Positions 34,714-46,287 of a DNA stretch of 64,000 bases are shown one piece after another (positions within the stretch are counted from its first letter, which is position 1; each line of letters opens with the position of its first letter). The stretch comes from Ilyonectria destructans (lineage: Eukaryota; Ascomycota; Sordariomycetes; Hypocreales; Nectriaceae). Below the pieces are notes generated by a model. The model was not told the origin of the DNA. It searched no databases and saw only the letters and a list, made by a program, of their open reading frames with translations. The stretch spans positions 2,976,001 to 3,040,000 of the forward strand of contig JAHEWK010000004.1 in the NCBI GenBank assembly GCA_020740775.1, given 5' to 3'. The position numbers and the translations under genes are program-made.

Positions 34714-35461
34714 GACGGACTTGGAGAGAGAGATGTTTGCTGATATTTTAGTTAGTTTTCTTTAGGCCGATCTAGTTCCTCTGGGAGCAACTAGAATGTG
34801 GCGTAGAGTTGGATTATGAGAGAATTGCTTTTGTTAAGATATCTGTAGAGTGTATATCTCGGCATTTTCAGATCAAGATAAACTTGGACCAACTGGATAC
34901 TAAGGTAACCACATTGATGAACGAAGAGCCAAATATGAATGGAAAGAGAGGCAAAGACGTTCCTTTTTTTCCCTTATTTTTCTTACGCTTCAGCAGCGAG
35001 CCATTCCAGCCATTGAGAAGCGAGAGATGGCTAAAAATATTTTTCAAAGTGAACGAGGATTCATCGTTAATCTTTCCCTCATGAGAGGACCAGGTGTGAT
35101 ACAATAAGTACATGAAATTTAGTGTTCCAAATCCATAGAGTGCCCCAAGCTCAGTACAGTACGCCAAATGCGGCGGTGGGCAAAGGCGAAAGCAAATTTG
35201 TAATCCAAGAAACGCCCACAACCCTAAGCTAGTCCTTACTGTAGGTCCTACTTGTAAAGACTACATAAGACTACACACCCACTCTTTATGAAATTATAAA
35301 GGAGATGGTATCTGCAGTCCTTAATTTGAAATAAAGAAGATAATGAGCAGAAGATCTCTCCCTTAGCCCCGGTTCGTACCTTCAAGTCCGTTAGGATCGG
35401 TCGTAGACTTTAGAACGCGCCCAGTTCCTTTCCTTTCCTCAACAACATCGAGTCTATAGCC
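34714..35461. other. Intergenic region between convergent genes
   Basis: About 750 nt between the Nudix stop and the TRP-like channel stop. ORFs here have no recognisable features. Confidence 0.5.
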
Positions 35462-37501
35462 TTAGACACTTCCATTAAATTGACTGCTTTCTCCCTGGGC
35501 CTTTGCACGTATTCGCTGCGTGCCGCGGCTATCTTCGGAGTTGTTCTGGCGGATGATAGAGGCTGAGCCTATCGAATCTATGTCTTCCTTGGAATGCATG
35601 TGTGGCAAGTGGCTAGCCTTGTCACCACGAGCTGTGGCAGCAAGAGCATCCAGTTCGTTGTTATCAAGCTGAGTCTGGGACTTCATGAACGACGTACGAT
35701 CGTCGGCCATGAAACGATAGCGAGAGTCCGGATTCTTTCGCCATAACACCAGGGTGTTCGAAGTGATGACCATAAGTAAGAGAATCAGAGAGAAAGCGGC
35801 ATTGGCGACGAAGAGAACAATCCCGGTGATTGCGGCCACCATGCTTGGAGCTCCAAAGACATTGGTAAAGATAAGCAGGAAGATGGCGTTCAGGAAGTTG
35901 AGAACTTGTATGGCAATGTTGAATGAATTCGTGCTTTTATCCATCCAGGGACGGAGTACGCTAAATGCAATTAAAGCGCCGGCTTCGATGATGATAAGAG
36001 CGATAGCTTGAACGACGCCCTTGCGTTGGCCAAATGCGATGAACATTCCTTTAATTAGGGTATAGCCAAGAATAGGAATAATGAAGTAGTAGCCAGAGGC
36101 GCGGAACTGAACGTAGAGGAAGCCCAATCGGTTCAGCACCTTGGAGTCTGAGAATAAAGCGTATGCCGGGTTGCGGTGCAGGCGCGCCAGACGCATCACC
36201 TGGAAAGTAGCCCAGCCAAGTGTAAAGAGCGTACCGAAGAAAAAGACCACAGCAAGGACGACTAAGGCAGGTGAGTCGATCTGAGTGAACTCCCACAAGC
36301 AAAGAATCGTTAATTGAGGGAAGCCAATGAGGGTCAATCGGAAGATAATTCCCTTGAGAGTGATAAGCCAACCGCTTCGAAACTCAAGGAATCGATCGCT
36401 CTTCAACCATCTCTGCCTAACACATAGCTCACAGATGGCCTTGAAAAGAGCAACGATAATGACGGTGAAGAGGACGGAGAAGTAGAAGAAAATGAGGCCG
36501 GTGAGAAAGACGTTCGTGGTCTCAATCCCAGCGCGGTACGCGACACGCTGGATCCCATACACAAGGTAAGCGCCATTTTCCAGCTTGGTGTTTGATCTTT
36601 TGGACATGGACGACATGCCACGGCGGATCATGTGCGTGGCGGATTCGGGGATGTAGTCGAGGGAACGCTTCGCGACTTGGACTGAAACCGTAGAGAGAGA
36701 GCTGAAGAGAGTTGCGGGTTCACCCCCGGTGGAGTGCTGATACCAAGTGAAGATATCTTGCATCCACCCAACTCCAATGATACCCATAGACCACTGGAAA
36801 TTTTGGGTCCACGCCTGCACGATGGGAGGCATATGAATACCCGTGAGACCAATAATAGCCTGACTCTGAAAATAGCCGAACAGAGACATGGCATTAACGG
36901 CCAGGTGCGCTGCACTATTGTCATGGCCGAGAGCAGAGACAAGAGCGGAGGAAATGAGGCCGAGTCCCGCAATGGCAGCCGTGGCCCATTTGACAGCTAC
37001 TTGCTCGACGGTTTTCCCGGTTGAAAAAGCCGCTTCAACACAAGCGACGCTCTCTCCCGTAGCGGTCAAGTTAACGAAGACGCGAACATTGGCATCCAGA
37101 TCGGGAATACCGTAGGTAATTCCTGGCAAGTCGTTCAAGGCACTGCCAAGTGCAAAATTAAACATCGTGTCGATTTTGCCAGGCGACATGGGACACAAGC
37201 CAGGCAACTTGTTGGACTTATCACAAGGATCAATAACTCTGCTAAAGACTTGGTAGCCGTAGGCATGCAGATCAACATCGAAAACGATGTTTCCTTGAAC
37301 TGTAGCAGTAGCGACAACTCTGCAGGTGACCATCGAGTTGTTCGGGGTGATGACCATGTTGAAAAGGCTGGCGGAAAAGGCCGACTCATCCTGACAGCTG
37401 TTCAAGGAATTGGATTCGAGGATTCTTTCGGCCGTGACGGAGGGGAGGATGGAAGCGAAGCAGCCGAGGATGGCGAGTACTGGGGCAAACGAGAACCTCA
37501 T
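35462..37501 (-). CDS. TRP-like ion channel / flavin carrier (Flc) family membrane protein
   Basis: A single exon of 679 aa. The start is the ATG of MRFSFAPVLAILGCFASILP, a clear signal peptide; an upstream in-frame ATG would bury it. Residues about 25-180 form the extracellular ML-like domain (PF14558), with SCQDESAFSASLFNM and paired Cys (DPCDKSNKLPGLCP). The rest (PF06011) has around nine membrane helices. Landmarks are QSQAIIGLTGIHMPPIVQAW, TQNFQWSMGIIGVGWMQ and RFRASGYYF-like text before the last helices. The tail is hydrophilic and Ser-rich. Yeast Flc proteins act in the ER or plasma membrane in FAD and calcium handling and wall integrity; the same role is inferred. Confidence 0.92.
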   Translation of the reverse strand: MRFSFAPVLAILGCFASILPSVTAERILESNSLNSCQDESAFSASLFNMVITPNNSMVTCRVVATATVQGNIVFDVDLHAYGYQVFSRVIDPCDKSNKLPGLCPMSPGKIDTMFNFALGSALNDLPGITYGIPDLDANVRVFVNLTATGESVACVEAAFSTGKTVEQVAVKWATAAIAGLGLISSALVSALGHDNSAAHLAVNAMSLFGYFQSQAIIGLTGIHMPPIVQAWTQNFQWSMGIIGVGWMQDIFTWYQHSTGGEPATLFSSLSTVSVQVAKRSLDYIPESATHMIRRGMSSMSKRSNTKLENGAYLVYGIQRVAYRAGIETTNVFLTGLIFFYFSVLFTVIIVALFKAICELCVRQRWLKSDRFLEFRSGWLITLKGIIFRLTLIGFPQLTILCLWEFTQIDSPALVVLAVVFFFGTLFTLGWATFQVMRLARLHRNPAYALFSDSKVLNRLGFLYVQFRASGYYFIIPILGYTLIKGMFIAFGQRKGVVQAIALIIIEAGALIAFSVLRPWMDKSTNSFNIAIQVLNFLNAIFLLIFTNVFGAPSMVAAITGIVLFVANAAFSLILLLMVITSNTLVLWRKNPDSRYRFMADDRTSFMKSQTQLDNNELDALAATARGDKASHLPHMHSKEDIDSIGSASIIRQNNSEDSRGTQRIRAKAQGESSQFNGSV

Positions 37502-40246
37502 ATTGGCGGTGCTACAATGGATTTGTGACAACGGGCGCGATTTTTTCGGCCGAGGCAGACGCGACAAGTTTGTCACCGACAAAACATGCCAAATTTCGTG
37601 TGGTCCAGTATGGCGAGCCCTTCCTTCAAATCGATCGGTCGTTTCCGTCGGCCGGATTCAAGAAGCAAAATTGTAAGAGTTTGAAATTAAAGCGGTGTAG
37701 AGCAGGTGCCCGACGACAGCGGGTCGAGTGCAATCAATGAGCAGTCGATAGGGCAATCGAGAGTAAAGGGCTTGAAATTAGAAGGAGTTCATCCGGTAAT
37801 TGACGAGGCCAAGCAACAGGTTGCGGGGAAGGTTAGGAATTTAATGGCAATAAATTCAACCAAAGGTCAGGTGATCTGGCTGGCTTCGGTAGCATGTGAA
37901 TTTTTAGAGATAAGACCGGCCGAGAAGATGAGTTGGAATCAAAAACGAATGTAGATGCAAGTCGCGACGAGTGTTGTGAGTTGAGCTTTGCGGGCGGGTT
38001 GTTCACGTCAGAATGAATACCAGGCGGGAAGAAGCATTTGGCTGGTCTGAAACGTCGAGATAATTCGGCAGCGCTAAGAATCAGGAGAGAAAACGGCGGG
38101 CCTGTCCACAAAATGAAGGGTGATCCAATACGAGCATCTCGACACGTACGGTTGTTGGCGGAGGCGCAGTTCCCTGTCGACAGTTGCATGCCGCCCAAAC
38201 AGGTTAATGGCCCATGCGAAGGATCTGGTGGGCCAATCCTATGAAACACAAACATCCGGTGAGGGTTCGATGCACAGCCCTGTGATCAACGTAGGCCACT
38301 TCATCCTTCAAGTGCATTAGCTTATCCTAATTTAACTCGCTGTCACTGCCCGCGTGCACGAGCTTCGGCCCAGATTTCTCAATTGGCCAGTATTCGAGAA
38401 GCCGTGGCACACGATTCGCCCATTTCCCTTGTCTGTAAGTATACTAGGGGGACCGAACGGGGAACGGACCGCTTATGAGCCTAAGCTTTTACGATCTTGG
38501 TGATAGAGCCCACCTTGTATCAGGAGGTTATTACCATGAGGCTGTGCCAGGTCGACGGGTATACTTTATTGATCCTTGGGAACGGCAAGCTTCATTTACG
38601 TGCCCCATGGCAAGACCACGGGGGGCACTGGCGAGAAGCCGACTTCCCGATCACGATGCTTGGCTGCATTCATGGCTCAAAAGCGGGGTATGACTGTCGG
38701 CCGCTGGATAAAGTCGCCAAAGAGGGGAAGTCGGACGCACTTAGACGTTGGGCCCCGGATCTTCAGCTCGACCAGTATTGACACCCTTACTCGAGCAGCC
38801 TTCTACACTGCGCCTCGCTCTCATTTCTGGTAGCGACAATCCACACTGCATGTTCCAGTATTGAGCGATTTAGAGACCTTTGCCGTGTTGACGTTGAGGC
38901 AGGCTTACAAACCGCCAGCCCAGCAGATTGCAGCACTGGAGGCGCAGTAATTTGAAACGGCACCCTGTGGTCGAGAAATAATACAAATAACTTCAAATGA
39001 ATTAAATTCCCTGGTATTTATCAATCTGCCTAAGCGTTATTTATTCTAATCAACTACGAAGTACGTAAGGGGCCTCCTCAACATGGGTTAACCGATGGGA
39101 TATTAGGGGCGCCTAGCAGCCATTCCAAATCTGTCTTCCACGTACGATTCCCCTACTTAATGGGGGGAGACAAGATTGCCAAAGCGATTGTTAAAGGCCT
39201 AGTTTCTACTACGTAGTAAGGGCAACAACAAAATACAGATTCTTCAGCGATTGAGATCCCATGAGGACTTTTCATGGTATTATACCATCTCGCGATGGAG
39301 AACCAACTGGGCGGGGGGTGACAGCTACAGTAGCAATTGATAACATTGGTGTCTCTCTGTTCCCAGATGATAGAAGACTTATTTTTTGTTTTTTTTTGTT
39401 TTTTTTTAGCTTTACTCAGATCATCAGATAGATCAAAGCCATGCAGTATTCTCAAACAGTAGAGATAAACAGTAAATGCTACACCCAGCACCAGAAGAAA
39501 CAGTAGCTGAACAATAAGGGATAGAAGACTTATACTATCTTATAGTGGAACACCTTACTGGACATGAACCCCCAAATCGTTCCCCTTATTAGATGTAATA
39601 CTCAAACCCCAGTACCACCGCCGAAGGAGGCACGTTCGAGTTTACTACAGAAGTTGACTGATCATTCCGCTCACAAAACGCTAAATCAGGCGCAGAACAA
39701 GCCACTTGAAGAGGTGGCCGAGAAGTCAGCGCAAAGTTGACGAGCCACACGTGAAAGCGGGTTGTTGCCGTCCTAGATGACTACGCAGGAAGATACGCAA
39801 ATATCCTCTCCAAATCGTTTCATTCCGGTTACCCAGTTGTCTGCAACCTTTCTCATGTCGAATCGGGCTGTGGATTTGAACAATTTGAGGGCATTTTTTA
39901 TCGAATGCTTTTGGGAAGGAGATATGTACGCGGACCTATACGCGGAATGTTCGAGCGCAAGATTCCCCTGATTGCTTCCAGCACACAATACGAGCGGGCA
40001 AAGTAAGAGCGATACAACTAAAAATAGTAGCAATAGTTACATAACATAGACATAACCTACTAATCATTATTACTTTACGATTGGCCCTTTTTACGGTATT
40101 TCCACAGCTTAGATAAACCAATTCTCCGATTCAGGCGGGAATCAACAACACGCCTGGGCAGCCCACTGGGGCTTATCGGGTCTCAGTGGGCTCGGCCGCT
40201 AACAACAGCTAGCGCTAGAAGAGACTCCACGAACCATTATCCTCAG
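37502..40246. other. Long intergenic region without a supported gene
   Basis: About 2.7 kb. ORFs at 38475-38781 (plus) and 37833-38255 (minus) lack conserved features or splice structure. A T-rich tract lies at 39381-39408 (three runs of T broken by G). The right end holds the promoter of the next regulator gene. Confidence 0.45.
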
Positions 40247-42368
40247 ATGACTCCATCTTCAAATCGCCCGCCAATGCTCGGCAACAAACCAAACCAGCGC
40301 CTCGAGCCGCAAATCCCTTCAGTAATGATGCGCAAGTACATGAGCAAACGACAACGGCCATGTGACTTCTGCCGCTCCCGCAAGACGGCGTGTCGCATTG
40401 AGGGAGCGCCGCCATGTCGCTCGTGCCAGCTGCATGCCAAGGAATGCACCTTTGTCGAGGCCGCACGCCCGCGCAAGAAGCACCTCAGCGAGACGCTCGC
40501 CGAGTCTCCCACGGATGATCATGACTTGGCTGGCAGTAGTGTCGAAGGCGTCGATGAAGAGCCCGGCATCGGCGGCTCTCTCCCAGGCGTGCCAGCTGCC
40601 AATGACGTTTCTTCACTTGCCGACCCCCCAAATGCGACTTTGTTCCCCGAGATGAACATGCAGTTTCTCGACGACCTCGACATGGACGGCTCCGAATACC
40701 AGTTCATGTTCCGCACGCCTCACAGCCCCGCGTCAAACGTCTCCATCGCCGGCGACTTTTCTCCAGCTTCCCAAAGCCCGCCCACCTGGCTCCCCGCAGG
40801 CTCATCCGACATCCTCTTGGACGGGACCGGCAACTTGAACCCCGAGACGCTGGGTCTCACCGGCGACATGGATCCTTATCTGCTGCGGAGGTATCAAACC
40901 GACGAACGTGGCACCTTCAAGTTCAAGCAGCTGGCTATCCATTCGGTCCACCAAGACCCTATTCCCGTTCAATTTCTCGTTTCCCAACCAGCACTCTTTG
41001 CGCGGAGTAGGGAGGAGGCGGGCCATGATGTCGTCCCTGACGCCGAACTGAAGGCGGAGCTAGAGAAAGAAATATCTGTGGCTATGGGAAAGAGACTGAT
41101 TGCCCTGTACCAGAAGTTTATTGCGCCGCATTTCCCCATCTTTTCCACTCAGCTGCTCCCGGACCCTGCGTCCACCCCTTCCCACCTCCTGGCGGCCATC
41201 TACTGCATCACATTTCCATTTGCCATGTACGACGATCAGCTTTGCATAGACTTGGCCTACAATTCCCCCCCATATGAACCGCTTTCCCGCATCATTAATA
41301 CCGCACTGGCCGCCGACCTCCACTCTCCGAATATCGCTCTAGTTCAGACTCTGCTCCTGGTTGTTGGCCGCCCATCCTCTAACCCCCTCGTCTCTGATGC
41401 ATCGTATCGATGGTCCATGCTAGGGACGCTTGTGGCCGCCGCTGTGAATATTGGACTACACCTGGATCCGTCTGTTTGGAAGATATCCTCAAGTCAAATT
41501 TCCCAAAGGCGCAGGCTCTCTTTTGCCATATACGTAATCGACAAATGGCTGGCCGCAAGTCTGGGAAGGCCGCCTTATATAAATGATGCAAACTGGTTGG
41601 TTACATCATTGCGGGAGAGCGATGATCACTGTTCCGGCTTGTCATCTGAACAATGGACTGACATGCTCGATTTCTCGTCGTTGACCTCCGTCTTGGCCTC
41701 GGCCCTTTCAAGTCTCTAGTAAGTTTTCCTGTTGTTTTAAAACTTGCAGCTTTTAATGAGTCTTTAGTTCTCTACGAACTATAAAATCTCTAGCCGACAA
41801 TCCCCAAACAGGACTGGACATCGCAAATAAGCTCATGGAAGACCTAGATTTTAAATACCGAGCCGATTCCCAGGTGCCACAAACTAATCCACCCTCGATG
41901 CTGCGGACTATTATTAGCCAAGGTCACCATCAGACTACTCTTCTAATCCTTCGTTCCACCATACGACCGTTCCTCAGCACCACGCCTGTCAATTCATCAA
42001 CATATGAGTCGAAAGAAACCTTACGAATGCGCATGAAGGATTGTCTCATCAATTTCTCCAGCTTCATAAGCAGCCTAAAGACCGATGACGTCAATGGATT
42101 CTGGCCTCCGTGGTGCCAATCCGCATTTTCGTCACTTTGTTTCACTCAACTCTTGATGGCTGTATCCTCACCAACTTACGACGAAGCAACATCGTGGATC
42201 CACATTTTGCAACAAACTCGCAGGCAACTGCGACTCAAATCAAGTTCTCTACCGGTGCTCCGCCTAGGTCTACTCCGAATCGACTCCATCTTCTGGCGCG
42301 GAGTCGACAAGGTTCTGAAGCTGGAGCCACACGTCGCGGATGCACTCAGGGCTTCGCAGGGCAGTTGA
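40247..42368 (+). CDS. Zn2Cys6 transcription factor, DAL81/TamA-like
   Basis: Two exons (40247-41718, 41768-42368) give 690 aa. The zinc cluster reads KRQRPCDFCRSRKTACRIE, then PPCRSCQLHAKECTFVEAAR, with all six Cys. This RPCDFCRSRKtAC form is shared with the DAL81/TamA/UGA3 group of nitrogen regulators. An acidic, Pro/Ser-rich region follows (about 80-200). The fungal MHR domain is at about 285-480 (KRLIALYQKFIAPHFPIFST, SYRWSMLGTLVAAAVNIGLH, RLSFAIYVIDKWLAASLGRP). The intron falls at SSLY-SLRT, has GTAAGT and TTTAG ends and restores the frame past an in-frame TAG. It lies beside genes for D-amino acid and peptide use, which fits a nitrogen-catabolic role, but DAL81-type factors usually act globally. 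Confidence 0.9.
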
Positions 42369-42478
42369 AAGAAATACGGATTTACAAGTTTCAGATTCCG
42401 AGTCAAATGAAATGGTCACGACTGAAAAGACACTTGAATATGCCAGCTTTTAATATTCCTTTTCGCCCCAGAGAGTCA

Positions 42479-43743
42479 TCAGAGATGTGCTCGAGGCTCG
42501 TTATTCCGGAGCTCACGCAACACATCTTCAATGCTCCGAACAGCATCCAAAGCCATGCCGTAACCCGCCTGGAACCCAGTACCACCAGCGCCATAGTTGT
42601 GAACAATTGTTCTCTTCTCTCCGGCAACCGATATTTCATCTCTTTCAATCCGCGCGCCACCTTCGCGAGAAGGCCGGAGCCCAGCGAACGCTGCGAGGAC
42701 TTCGGGGTCCTTCTGTCGCACCTCGGAGCTCAGCTCCTTGGTTCTATCCAAGATTGACTGCGTCTCATACGAATAGGTGGAACCGTCACTGGATGCATGT
42801 TAGGTGCTATTTCTTATCAGGCCGGGGCTATTACTTACCCAACACCCTTCTGCATATATCCTCCGAGGATAACATTCCCATTCGACTCCGGTCGCGGGAT
42901 CACATACGTCTCATAGTCCTTGCCATGTCGCATAATGTTTGTCTTGACGTGAGGAGCTCTTGTCAAAAGTACTTGGCCACGAGTTGGATAGCATTTGGGG
43001 TCTTCGACACCGGGGAGCGTCTTGGCGGCATTTCCAATGCAGTTGAACACAACCTTGGTTGCTGGGCTAGCAAATGCGGAATGGATGTTTGGGAGCTTCT
43101 GCCGCACGAATCGCACACCATATTGGTTCTTTAGCCTGCGATACAAATAGTCGATGTGGCTCGGCGCGTTCACTGTGAGGGTCGTGAAAGAGACGGCAAA
43201 CTTCACACCCTCGGGGAGTTCTTTTGCAGACAGCACCCGAAACTTTACATGTTAGCACAATTGAGTCACATCAACGGCAACAGGAGCAGTCTTACGTCCT
43301 CGAGATACTCCGCCATACCCTTAATCTTATCATGCGGGACATTTTCATCCCACAGTTCAGTGGATGGCGTCCGCTGGACGAAAGTTTCCTCGGGCCTTTC
43401 CGATGCCAGCTTACACAAATGGCTGTAGCCGTGGCGGTCCCATTTCAGGGCATTGGCGTCGGTGCCCGAAATTGCAGAGAAATTACAACCGGCCCTGTTA
43501 CATGTCGGCACTGTTGAGCGGACAGACGAGCGGCGCAGGGACTTACCATGGAGACGTGTACGCCAGAGAGGTGTCTCCGGGCATGTGCTCGGCAATGACG
43601 GTGATGTACTTGCCGTATCCTCTTTCAGAGAGCACTAATGCGACGTCGAGGCCGATAATACCAGCGCTTTGGAACGGTCAGCTCTAGATCGGCATTGCGA
43701 AGTGTGAGACTTACCCGACAATGACGATGCTGTCCGACGCCAT
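42479..43743 (-). CDS. D-amino-acid oxidase (FAD-dependent), peroxisomal
   Basis: Five exons (43743-43715, 43666-43547, 43494-43296, 43242-42839, 42788-42479) give 353 aa, the normal length. The dinucleotide-binding motif is IVIVGAGIIGLDVALVLSER at the N-terminus, split by the first intron. Then come MPGDTSLAYTSPWAGCNFS, FNCIGNAAKTLPGV, PTRGQVLLTRAP, TYVIPRPESNGNVILGGYMQ and HNYGAGGTGFQAGYGMA, all DAAO signatures, including the conserved Tyr and Arg of the substrate site. The last three residues are AHL, a type 1 peroxisomal targeting signal variant. It oxidises D-amino acids to keto acids, ammonia and hydrogen peroxide. Convergent with the DAL81-like gene, 110 nt apart. Confidence 0.95.
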
Positions 43744-44496
43744 CTTCAATCAATGATGGTGATGATGACCTACAGACTCGAGCTGGTAATGGGAAACTCA
43801 ATGGGAATTTATGCGACCTCAAAGTCGATAAGTCTTCTCAACATCAGATCAATCGACTTTGAAACCTCACCAGGCGCAACGGAGATGGCCGCCAGAAGCA
43901 ATTCCCGCTGCGGCGGTGAATGCTGAGTGACTCGCTCTCACGCCGGACTCGGCGAGCTCTCTTCGGCATTGACTTTGATTGGTGGCGTTCCGTTTCTATC
44001 TCCACTTTGACGGGCCTACGCCAAACCATGGTTGTATTCGGGCAAGGTCACAGCAGTGGGGAGATCGGCGCTTTTTCTGGGTCCCGTATCTTTCATTCTT
44101 GCGAGTAAATAAGGTGATTAATACCGAGACCCTGATACGTGTGGAGTTTTTCCAATCTGACTTGCTAATTATGCGACTATTGTTTGACAGAAAGGATGCC
44201 CTCGCCCATGCAACCCATTCACGTGTGGTAGGCACACTTCTGCGTATGAACTTTGCCTCCCAATACGAGTCAACAGCTCCCTCAGGCTATCGTTAGGTGA
44301 ACTTGATCACTACATTTGGACCTGTTCAAGAAAGATGCCTAAAATATGACAAATATTACCGAGTAGATTGCTCACTTTGGTAACCTAAAGCTTCCTACGA
44401 ATAAAATATCTTCACCCACCATCGTATGGCTTGAATTGATACGACACCTCCGCATGGGTTTCAAAGGAATTCATTCAACCTAGCTGCATAATGATA
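43744..44496. other. Intergenic region upstream of DAAO
   Basis: About 750 nt holding the DAAO promoter and the 3' flank of the esterase gene on the same strand. No gene supported. Confidence 0.5.
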
Positions 44497-45817
44497 TCAA
44501 CCATAGTGTACATCTCTAAGAATCTTCGCAGTGTCCTCTATGAATTCGAAGCTCGACTTCAGTCCTCTTGTTGGATGATTGTAGTGCGCGAAAGCGTGCG
44601 GCGAGCCGGCATATCTTTTCATCGTCACACTGTTTCCTCCATCCTTCAGCATTTGACCATAAAATTCCCCTTCGTCCCGTTCCAGGTCAAATTCAGCGGT
44701 GACGATGTGCGCCGGAGGCAGGTTCTTCATATTTGGGGCGAGTACTGGGGTTAGGATCCAGGTGTTCAGAGCTCGTTCTTGTTCATCTACGATTCGTGTT
44801 AGCAAAGGATCCGTGTCGCTCTTGGAGAGAAAACAACGTACCAGGATCTTCTCCAAGCCAGTACTTTAGGAACCATTGCTCACGCCCCAATTGGCCCCAA
44901 GGCAGGTCTGCAAAGAGCCGAGCGCTTTCGTATGGGCAATTTCCCGCCGTCAGCTGCTTGATCTTCGTGCTGCAGTAGCGCATGTCCGTCGCCGGCACCA
45001 CCATCATATGGAGTTTAATATCCACGTTCTCATCCCTTGCAAAATGTGCAAGGACCGCAGACATTTGACCACCAGCGGAGAGTCCACCGAAGGAGACACT
45101 CTTAGCATCAATATTCAACGTTTCAGCGTTGTTAATAGCCTGTATCCATTGTCAGCTTCGTGCGAGGGTTTAGAAGAGTCCATTTTATCTCACCCATTTT
45201 ACTGCATCCCAGCAGTCATAGATGGCAGTTGGAAACTTCAACTCTGGTCCCATCCGGTAATCTACGTCAATGACCTTGATGTTGGACTTGTTGCAGATGT
45301 GCCGACACCATGCTGCCTCGGACTTGAGACTTCCCAACACCCAACCGCCTGACTGATGTTAGATACTAGCACCGCAATGTTATAGACAATGGAAGACTTG
45401 CCACCATGGAAATTGAGATGCACTGGGAACGGACCCGGCCCCTCAGGTGAATAGATTCTCACTGTTATTTCTCCAGTCGGCTGCGAGACTGAAACTTGAC
45501 GGTCTTCGACTTGAAACACATCTGGGCCTAAACCTTTCGTCAGAATAAAGCTATGGACAGATCCAGACGACATTACCTAGGCATGTAGGGTACGTGAAGC
45601 TGTGTTTGGCTGGGTCGGTTCTGTACTCCTCTAGGGTAACTTCATCAGCTCGCACCATTGAGCCTCCGTAATTATTCCAGAGAGCACGCCATTCCGGATC
45701 AAGTCCTGTGTACTGATGGGGGTGGATTTGTAAACGGCCCGGGCTGGACAATGGTATTGTTACAGCTGGTGCCGATGTTGTAGTAACGGTTGTCGTTACG
45801 GTTGTGTTTGCAGGCAT
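44497..45817 (-). CDS. Alpha/beta hydrolase, HSL-type esterase/lipase
   Basis: At least five exons. The start is the ATG of MPANTTVTTTVTTT. The oxyanion-hole motif is VHLNFHGGGWVLGSL, restored only by splicing 45401-45349. Downstream are VIDVDYRMGPELKFPTAIYD, the nucleophile elbow VSFGGLSAGGQMSAVLAHFA, PPAHIVTAEFDLERDEGEFY (catalytic Asp region) and GSPHAFAHYN (catalytic His). All match the HSL/acetyl-hydrolase family (PF07859). The intron inside the HGGG motif has a GC donor (GTG|GCAAGT) and a normal CAG acceptor; using the alternative GT three bases earlier would lose one Gly of HGGG. Substrate unknown. Divergent from the PTR2 gene and in line with DAAO. Confidence 0.88.
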
Positions 45818-46287
45818 TTTTGAGGAGCCCTGAGCAGATCGTGTATCTTGGTGCGCCACGGGCCAAGTAGCTATGTCTTGAGAGCTTTCAGATAAAGACA
45901 ATCGATGTCGGCATTCGCCCGGGGACCCCGACACCGTTGGTTCCGCGCCGGGCCCTGTCGCGATGACGGCGTCGGTGGCGATTGGCGGCGTTGAGACGGG
46001 CGATCTTTGGATCCACAACCCCTATCGCGTGAGATAGCCCGTGGAACGCCACCTATCAACAACGCCATCCCGGACCCCGCGTTATCTCTCGCGTGCCATC
46101 CCAGCGCAACGGGTCCGGGGCGATAACTGCAAGTCTCCATTTCCCCGTGTTTTAAAGACGGCTTCAAGTCATGCCATCTTTGTATTTCATTCGCGGTTTA
46201 CGTCCTTTACAGAGCTTCATTCGGCATCTGGACGACGAGTGACACCTGGTTGAGGGCTTTTAGCATTGCACGACTTGGAATCCAAAC
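45818..46287. promoter_or_regulatory. Divergent promoter region of esterase and PTR2 genes
   Basis: 470 nt between two divergent starts. Open frames extend into it on the minus strand (to about 46167), but their extra residues do not match the esterase family. No operator was recognised. Confidence 0.45.

Noticed and set aside
34868..35221. Minus-strand ORF of 117 residues between the Nudix and Flc genes
   Set aside because: Low-complexity Lys/Phe-rich text in an AT-rich untranslated region; no features of a real protein.
38475..38781. Short plus-strand ORFs
   Set aside because: Under 100 residues, overlapping in two frames, no recognisable family and no splice partners.
39381..39408. T-rich tract
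   Set aside because: A simple homopolymer run with no sign of a polyadenylated insertion or flanking duplication.
39773..40033. Minus-strand ORF that looks like a small secreted protein (hydrophobic start MLLFLVVSLLLCPLVL)
   Set aside because: The first codon is TTG, not ATG, and no upstream exon supplies a start; no other support.
45818..46167. N-terminal extension of the esterase ORF
   Set aside because: The extra residues do not match the esterase family and overlap the divergent PTR2 promoter; the ATG at 45817 is preferred.
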